This document shows, in pieces, positions 16,452 to 19,511 of a stretch of 19,511 nucleotides of DNA; positions within the stretch are counted from its first letter, which is position 1, and each line of letters starts with the position of its first letter. This DNA comes from Bacteroidetes bacterium UBA7688 (GTDB lineage Bacteria; Bacteroidota; Bacteroidia; Chitinophagales; Chitinophagaceae). Made by a program: the position numbers and the translations under genes. The stretch spans positions 1 to 19,511 of the forward strand of contig DLGS01000369.1 of NCBI GenBank assembly GCA_002482815.1, read 5' to 3'. Under the pieces are notes generated by a model. That model was not told the DNA's origin and searched no databases. It saw only the letters and a program-made list of their open reading frames with translations.

Positions 16452-16456
16452 ATATT

Positions 16457-17089
16457 ATGACAGATCAAAATAACGTGCCGGACTCAGTAAAAATAATTGA
16501 TCAACACCTTGACAATTTCTTTGATTCAGAAGAAATTTTGGTACTACATGAAAAAGAATCTGAAATTATTCATTCAGATATTTTTATTGTTAAGCCAGTC
16601 GAAGACAGAAACTATAATTTGTTATTGACTTGCGGACTAAGTGCGTTACCGATGAAAGTGCCAGAAGACCTGGACCACTTGAAGTTTGCAGAAATTACAA
16701 TTTTATTGCCAACACATTGGAAACTTGACTATGATGACTTTGCTGACGAAAACAATTATTGGCCAATTAGAGCTTTGAAACAACTTTCAAAATACCCACA
16801 CTTAAACGATACTTGGTTGGGTTATGGACATACAATTCCATTGGACGATACCCATAAAGTCAATCATAATTTTGATAGCATCATACTACTGGAGTCAATC
16901 ACACTCTCTGACGACTTTATCTATATTGAGACAGACGAAAAGGAGATATGCTTATACTCTGCTATTCCAATCTTTAAAGAAGAGTTGGAATATAAGTTAG
17001 AACACGGCACAGACAAACTACTTTCACTATTTCAACACTATGACATTGACGAGATTGTTGATATCAACAGAAGGAATGTTTGTAAATAG
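16457..17089 (+). CDS. Suppressor of fused (SUFU) domain protein
   Basis: 210 aa from ATG 16457. The bacterial SUFU domain fills nearly the whole protein: IHSDIFIVKP, RNYNLLLTCGLSALPM, FAEITILLPTHWKL, NNYWPIRALKQLSKYPH, TWLGYGHTIPL, LYSAIPIFKEELEYKLEHG and the ending VDINRRNVCK. No enzyme activity is known for bacterial SUFU proteins; they are often found with toxin-immunity and mobile loci, and the role here is unknown. An earlier in-frame ATG (16385) would add 24 residues. Those codons lie entirely inside the inverted-repeat hairpin, so 16457, just after the hairpin, is the better start. The gene is tightly bracketed by inverted repeats on both sides, like a mobile cassette. There is no partner gene in an operon. 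Confidence 0.88.
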   Translation: MTDQNNVPDSVKIIDQHLDNFFDSEEILVLHEKESEIIHSDIFIVKPVEDRNYNLLLTCGLSALPMKVPEDLDHLKFAEITILLPTHWKLDYDDFADENNYWPIRALKQLSKYPHLNDTWLGYGHTIPLDDTHKVNHNFDSIILLESITLSDDFIYIETDEKEICLYSAIPIFKEELEYKLEHGTDKLLSLFQHYDIDEIVDINRRNVCK

Positions 17090-17097
17090 ACGAAATA

Positions 17098-17131
17098 CGG
17101 CTGCTAACATTGCATTTTCAGCCGTTGTTAG
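17098..17131. repeat. Inverted-repeat block after the SUFU gene, complementary to the upstream block
   Basis: GGCTGCTAAC (17099-17108) is the exact reverse complement of GTTAGCAGCC (16442-16451). GTTGTTAG (17124-17131) is the reverse complement of CTAACAAC (16363-16370). Locally CGGCTG/CAGCCG and CTAACA/TGTTAG give two mutually exclusive hairpins. It starts nine bases after the stop codon. Confidence 0.6.
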
Positions 17132-17201
17132 TGTCTGGCAATTGTTTTTCTCAATTTCCACCAACAAAATATCTAAAATGCGCCCGCGGCATGTATAGAT
17201 C

Positions 17202-17221
17202 CCTGCCTGCCGGCAGGCAGG
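17202..17221. repeat. REP-like perfect 20-bp palindrome
   Basis: CCTGCCTGCC followed by its exact reverse complement GGCAGGCAGG, embedded in GC-rich sequence (17181-17250) unlike its AT-rich surroundings. Palindromes of this form are dispersed intergenic repeats in Bacteroidota genomes, from memory of the phylum. The remaining bases of 17132-17355 show no gene. Confidence 0.6.
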
Positions 17222-17355
17222 CCTCCTCTGTCGGGATGACGGGTGCGGTGTTAATGTAATAGGAGTGCTACTTTTAATTCTTCTTATAGTATAAAGTCTA
17301 ACTGCGACTATGTAAGGACAATTCAGGAAGAAGGAGATATTTTGCACTACAACAG

Positions 17356-17736
17356 ATGCTTACAAACTCTAAATACAGACCTATACCTACAATGGAAATG
17401 ATACAGGAATTTGCAGAAAGCTTAGACCTTTCATGCTATGGCGTAATGAATAACCTGGGCGAAATAATTGATGATGCTCTTGCAATTGCCGGTTATGCTG
17501 CCGAGGAAGAGATTTTGCTGAGTGTGGAATATATTAATCATCTGCCCGGATTTAAAGCAAGCCGAGAATTGTTTCAGTTATCAATGGACGGGCAGTCTCT
17601 TATTTTGTCATCTGATCCCACAGAAATATTAGCAGGACAACATGCAGATGGTTCTGATGGTGAAAAGGATTTGTTATCTTTTCACATCGATGATGTACTG
17701 TATATCTTTGGTATTTTGGTGCGCAATGATAGTTAA
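17356..17736 (+). CDS. Unrecognised 126-aa protein
   Basis: 126 aa, acidic, without signal peptide or membrane segment, so probably cytoplasmic. It begins MLTNSKYRPIPTMEMIQEFAESLD; the internal ATGs at codons 13 and 15 are alternative starts. It contains a helical first half (ESLDLSCYGVMNNLGEIIDDALAIAGYA) and a strand-rich second half (GQSLILSS, LLSFHIDDVLYIFGILV). No family recognised. It lies 18 bases upstream of the exonuclease III gene on the same strand and is probably co-transcribed, which may hint at a housekeeping association. No Shine-Dalgarno is seen. Confidence 0.7.
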   Translation: MLTNSKYRPIPTMEMIQEFAESLDLSCYGVMNNLGEIIDDALAIAGYAAEEEILLSVEYINHLPGFKASRELFQLSMDGQSLILSSDPTEILAGQHADGSDGEKDLLSFHIDDVLYIFGILVRNDS

Positions 17737-17754
17737 AAACCAAAAGTTCAGACA

Positions 17755-18534
17755 ATGAAAATAGCCACCTATAATGTAAATGGTATTAATGGCCGCCTTC
17801 CTGTTTTGTTGCGCTGGCTGGAGGAAGCATTACCGGATATCGTTTGTCTGCAGGAATTGAAAGCGCCTGATGAGAAATTTCCGGAACAGGCTCTAAAGGA
17901 TGCAGGGTATCATGCCATATGGAACGGTCAGAAAAGCTGGAATGGCGTAGCTATTCTGGCACGCAATAAAAATCTTCAATTGATAGGAAAAGGTCTACCC
18001 GGAGAAGAGAAGGATGTGCAAAGCAGGTATATTGAAGCTGCAGTGGACGGGATCATTATTTGTTGTCTTTATATGCCGAATGGCAATCCTTACCCGGGAC
18101 CGAAATTTGACTATAAACTCCGCTGGTTTGAGCGACTGGCAAAACATGCGCAGGAACTGATGGATACAGGATTGCCGGTTATTCTGGCCGGTGACTTTAA
18201 TGTGATGCCAACAGAACTGGATGTGTATAAACCGGAACGCTGGCTGAATGATGCCTTGTTCAGAACAGAGGTGAGAGTGGCTTACCAAAACCTGCTGAAC
18301 CAGGGATGGACAGATGCCATCAGAAAATTGTATCCGGAAGATGTCATTTATACTTTTTGGGATTATTTCCGCAATGCCTATCAGCGCAATGCCGGTTTAA
18401 GAATAGACCATTTTTTATTGAGCCCCAAAATCAAAGGAAAACTGATCAATGCCGGAGTAGATACTGGCGTGAGAGGGTGGGAAAAAAGCAGCGACCATGC
18501 GCCTGTGTGGATAGAATTAAAGCATAAAAAATAA
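17755..18534 (+). CDS. xth: Exodeoxyribonuclease III
   Basis: 259 aa, the usual length for the family. A Mg2+-dependent exonuclease/AP endonuclease of base-excision repair acting in the cytoplasm. Signatures of the endonuclease/exonuclease/phosphatase fold are in order: ATYNVNGI (Asn7), LQELKAP (Glu34), YMPNG (Tyr106), AGDFNVMP (Asp147, Asn149), LRIDHFLLS (Asp218) and SSDHAPVWIE (Asp247-His248). All catalytic and metal-binding residues are present, so the enzyme should be active. The 18-base gap after the previous gene suggests an operon. No terminator is obvious after the stop. Confidence 0.95.
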   Translation: MKIATYNVNGINGRLPVLLRWLEEALPDIVCLQELKAPDEKFPEQALKDAGYHAIWNGQKSWNGVAILARNKNLQLIGKGLPGEEKDVQSRYIEAAVDGIIICCLYMPNGNPYPGPKFDYKLRWFERLAKHAQELMDTGLPVILAGDFNVMPTELDVYKPERWLNDALFRTEVRVAYQNLLNQGWTDAIRKLYPEDVIYTFWDYFRNAYQRNAGLRIDHFLLSPKIKGKLINAGVDTGVRGWEKSSDHAPVWIELKHKK

Positions 18535-18718
18535 TTGGATGCTGCGACACGAAATTTCTGCTTGCTGAGTAGCTGGCAACTCTCCGCCTTTTCAATTTTT
18601 CGGACTATTCTCCTTCGAATTTTACACCAGACAATTTGGTGTTTACATGATTTGCATATACCCTGTTTGACATAGCTACATTAACATAAATTATAGCGCA
18701 GGCGTTTGGTGCTGAGAA

Positions 18719-18726
18719 TATTTTTG
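18719..18726 (+). promoter_or_regulatory. TAnnTTTG promoter candidate for the DUF2383 gene
   Basis: TATTTTTG matches the Bacteroidota -7 consensus 33 bases before ATG 18760. No clear TTTG sits at the expected -33 distance (the nearest, 18705-18708, is too close), so confidence is modest. The rest of 18535-18759 shows no gene. Confidence 0.35.
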
Positions 18727-18759
18727 TTCCATTGTTTGACAACTAAATAGAAATATCTT

Positions 18760-19215
18760 ATGACTAACGAAAATCAAATTGAAGTATTGAATGACCTGGT
18801 TCGTATCAACAACGACCGTGTGGAAGGATACCGCAAAGCCCTTGAAAATCTGAAGGATGATAAAGGTCTTCTTGCACCTTTGTTCTTATCCCTGCAACAA
18901 GAAAGTCGTGGTAATAATCAGGAGCTGATAGCTGAAATCAGCAAGCTGGGTGGTACTGCTGATGAAGGTACTACTACAGGAGGAAAAATTTATCGCGCCT
19001 GGATGGACGTGAAAGCAACTTTTGGTGGCGATGATGCTGCTGCTGTTTTGTCCAGCTGCGAAGGTGGCGAAGATGCTGCAAAACGTGCTTATCAGATGGC
19101 GCTTGAATCCGGAGATTTGTCACCTGATCTTTCTGCCCTTGTAGCCCGCCAGCAAGGTGTTCAGCGCGAAGGACATGATCATATCAAAGCCCTGCGCGAT
19201 CAGTATAAGGCTTAG
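18760..19215 (+). CDS. PA2169-type four-helix-bundle protein (DUF2383)
   Basis: 151 aa, cytoplasmic, all-helical. The DUF2383 hallmarks are present: IEVLNDLVRINNDRVEGYRKALE (helix 1), LAPLFLSLQQESRGNNQELIAEI (helix 2), then GGTADEGTTTGGKIYRAWMDVKATF, CEGGEDAAKRAYQMALE and a final helix with GVQREGHDHIKALRDQYKA. It is a ferritin-like four-helix fold, but the DUF2383 family has no firmly assigned activity; members are often associated with stress. It has its own promoter candidate and a very strong terminator, so it is probably transcribed alone. Confidence 0.92.
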   Translation: MTNENQIEVLNDLVRINNDRVEGYRKALENLKDDKGLLAPLFLSLQQESRGNNQELIAEISKLGGTADEGTTTGGKIYRAWMDVKATFGGDDAAAVLSSCEGGEDAAKRAYQMALESGDLSPDLSALVARQQGVQREGHDHIKALRDQYKA

Positions 19216-19224
19216 GGAAAAAGG

Positions 19225-19308
19225 AGTCAGGGGTTAGGATTCAGGATTCAGTATACAGGATTCAGGATTCAGGAGACAGTATTCAGTAATCAGTATTCAG
19301 GAGTCAGT
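19225..19308 (+). repeat. Heptamer tandem array, 12 units (consensus ATTCAGG)
   Basis: Twelve consecutive 7-nt units run without a gap: AGTCAGG, GGTTAGG, ATTCAGG, ATTCAGT, ATACAGG, ATTCAGG, ATTCAGG, AGACAGT, ATTCAGT, AATCAGT, ATTCAGG, AGTCAGT. The array starts nine bases after the DUF2383 stop codon. Its last units form the 5' arm of the terminator stem. Confidence 0.9.
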
Positions 19309-19359
19309 GTCGGATATATTATAGTATCCGTATACTGCACTGAATACTGTTTTTTTTTT
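19291..19359 (+). terminator. Very strong extended terminator between two repeat arrays
   Basis: CAGTATTCAG (19291-19300) pairs with CTGAATACTG (19340-19349), CAGT (19305-19308) with ACTG (19334-19337), and CGGATA (19311-19316) with TATCCG (19325-19330). A run of ten T follows. It terminates the DUF2383 gene. Confidence 0.85.
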
Positions 19360-19378
19360 ATAGCCTGCCCACTAGCTA

Positions 19379-19501
19379 CTGACAACTGTTCCCTGACCCC
19401 TGACAGCTTTACACTAATCCCTGACAACTGAGCCCTGTTCCCTGACCCCTGACTCCTGATCCCCGTCCCCTGACTGACCCCTGACCCCTAACTCCTGATC
19501 C
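19379..19501 (-). repeat. Inverted heptamer array (CTGANNN, 7-nt period), about 17 units
   Basis: Units such as CTGACAA, CTGTTCC, CTGACCC, CTGACTC and CTGATCC keep strict 7-nt phase from 19379 to 19476. One four-base interruption (19477-19480) follows, then three further units. Read on the minus strand the consensus GGNTCAG matches the TCAGG core of the array at 19225-19308. The array may continue only slightly, since TATTTAA follows near the window end. Confidence 0.85.
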
Positions 19502-19511
19502 TATTTAATAC

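Noticed and set aside
16385..16456. N-terminal 24-residue extension of the SUFU protein
   Set aside because: The codons coincide with the arms of the ~90-base hairpin; the family-like sequence starts after ATG 16457.
17104..17131. Calling the downstream SUFU block a classical attC site
   Set aside because: CTAAC to GTTAG spans only 28 bases and the R boxes deviate from consensus; no integron integrase is in the window.
17027..17347. A 106-codon minus-strand frame across the SUFU 3' end
   Set aside because: It is antisense to the SUFU end and reads through the inverted repeats and the 20-bp palindrome; its composition is that of repeat translation.
19225..19501. CRISPR array
   Set aside because: Units are 7 nt in tandem without spacers and in opposite orientations on either side of a terminator.
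1..19511. Second copy of the tRNA 3' end as a far attachment site
   Set aside because: I found no match to the acceptor/T-arm sequence elsewhere in the window by eye.

Overview
The window looks like chromosomal DNA of a Bacteroidota member, most likely near Chitinophagaceae/Chitinophagales. The DNA is AT-rich and start codons lack Shine-Dalgarno sequences. Several proteins carry type IX secretion system (T9SS) C-terminal sorting domains of both type A and type B (gliding-motility/CHU_C). There is a LytS/LytTR two-component pair with a propeller sensor, and one promoter-like element matches the Bacteroidota TAnnTTTG -7 box. The taxonomic call is inference from these family signatures.

Left part (1-2.9 kb): the 3' end of a tRNA (probably tRNA-Pro) with its terminator, followed by what looks like an old integration scar. 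The scar holds clustered TACCC-type repeats, a decayed small gene, a lipoprotein, a T9SS-secreted protein and the C-terminal stump of a tyrosine recombinase. A second, more decayed copy of the same recombinase stump lies at 10.84-11.05 kb. The two stumps therefore bracket about 8 kb of surface and sensory genes, suggesting repeated element insertion and loss at this locus.

Middle (2.9-12.2 kb): a T9SS-exported thioredoxin-like/Omp28-like protein, a 736-residue T9SS type B surface protein with three 63-residue repeats, and a lipoprotein paralogous to the one at 621. Next come a LytTR response regulator and its overlapping 961-residue propeller/Y_Y_Y/LytS-type kinase, all on the minus strand. 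A plus-strand T9SS type A protein follows. The minus-strand genes form a plausible sense-and-respond envelope module, with the kinase-regulator pair perhaps controlling the nearby surface proteins.

Right part (12.2-19.5 kb): a 1155-residue CheB-CheR-PAS-histidine kinase fusion whose stop codon abuts the orphaned last ~57 codons of a lost T9SS type B gene. After it come a tiny predicted membrane protein (43 aa) and an unusual intergenic stretch ending in a strong terminator. A suppressor-of-fused (SUFU) gene is bracketed by nested inverted repeats that resemble, but do not cleanly match, integron attC sites. A REP-like 20-bp palindrome, an unrecognised 126-aa gene, exonuclease III and a DUF2383/PA2169-type four-helix protein follow. 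The window ends in two oppositely oriented 7-nt-period repeat arrays flanking a strong terminator.

No CRISPR array, rRNA, complete transposase or complete integrase is visible. The most unusual items are the SUFU module with nested inverted repeats, the inverted heptamer arrays, the twin recombinase stumps and the orphan CHU_C tail fused to the end of the chemotaxis-type kinase gene.
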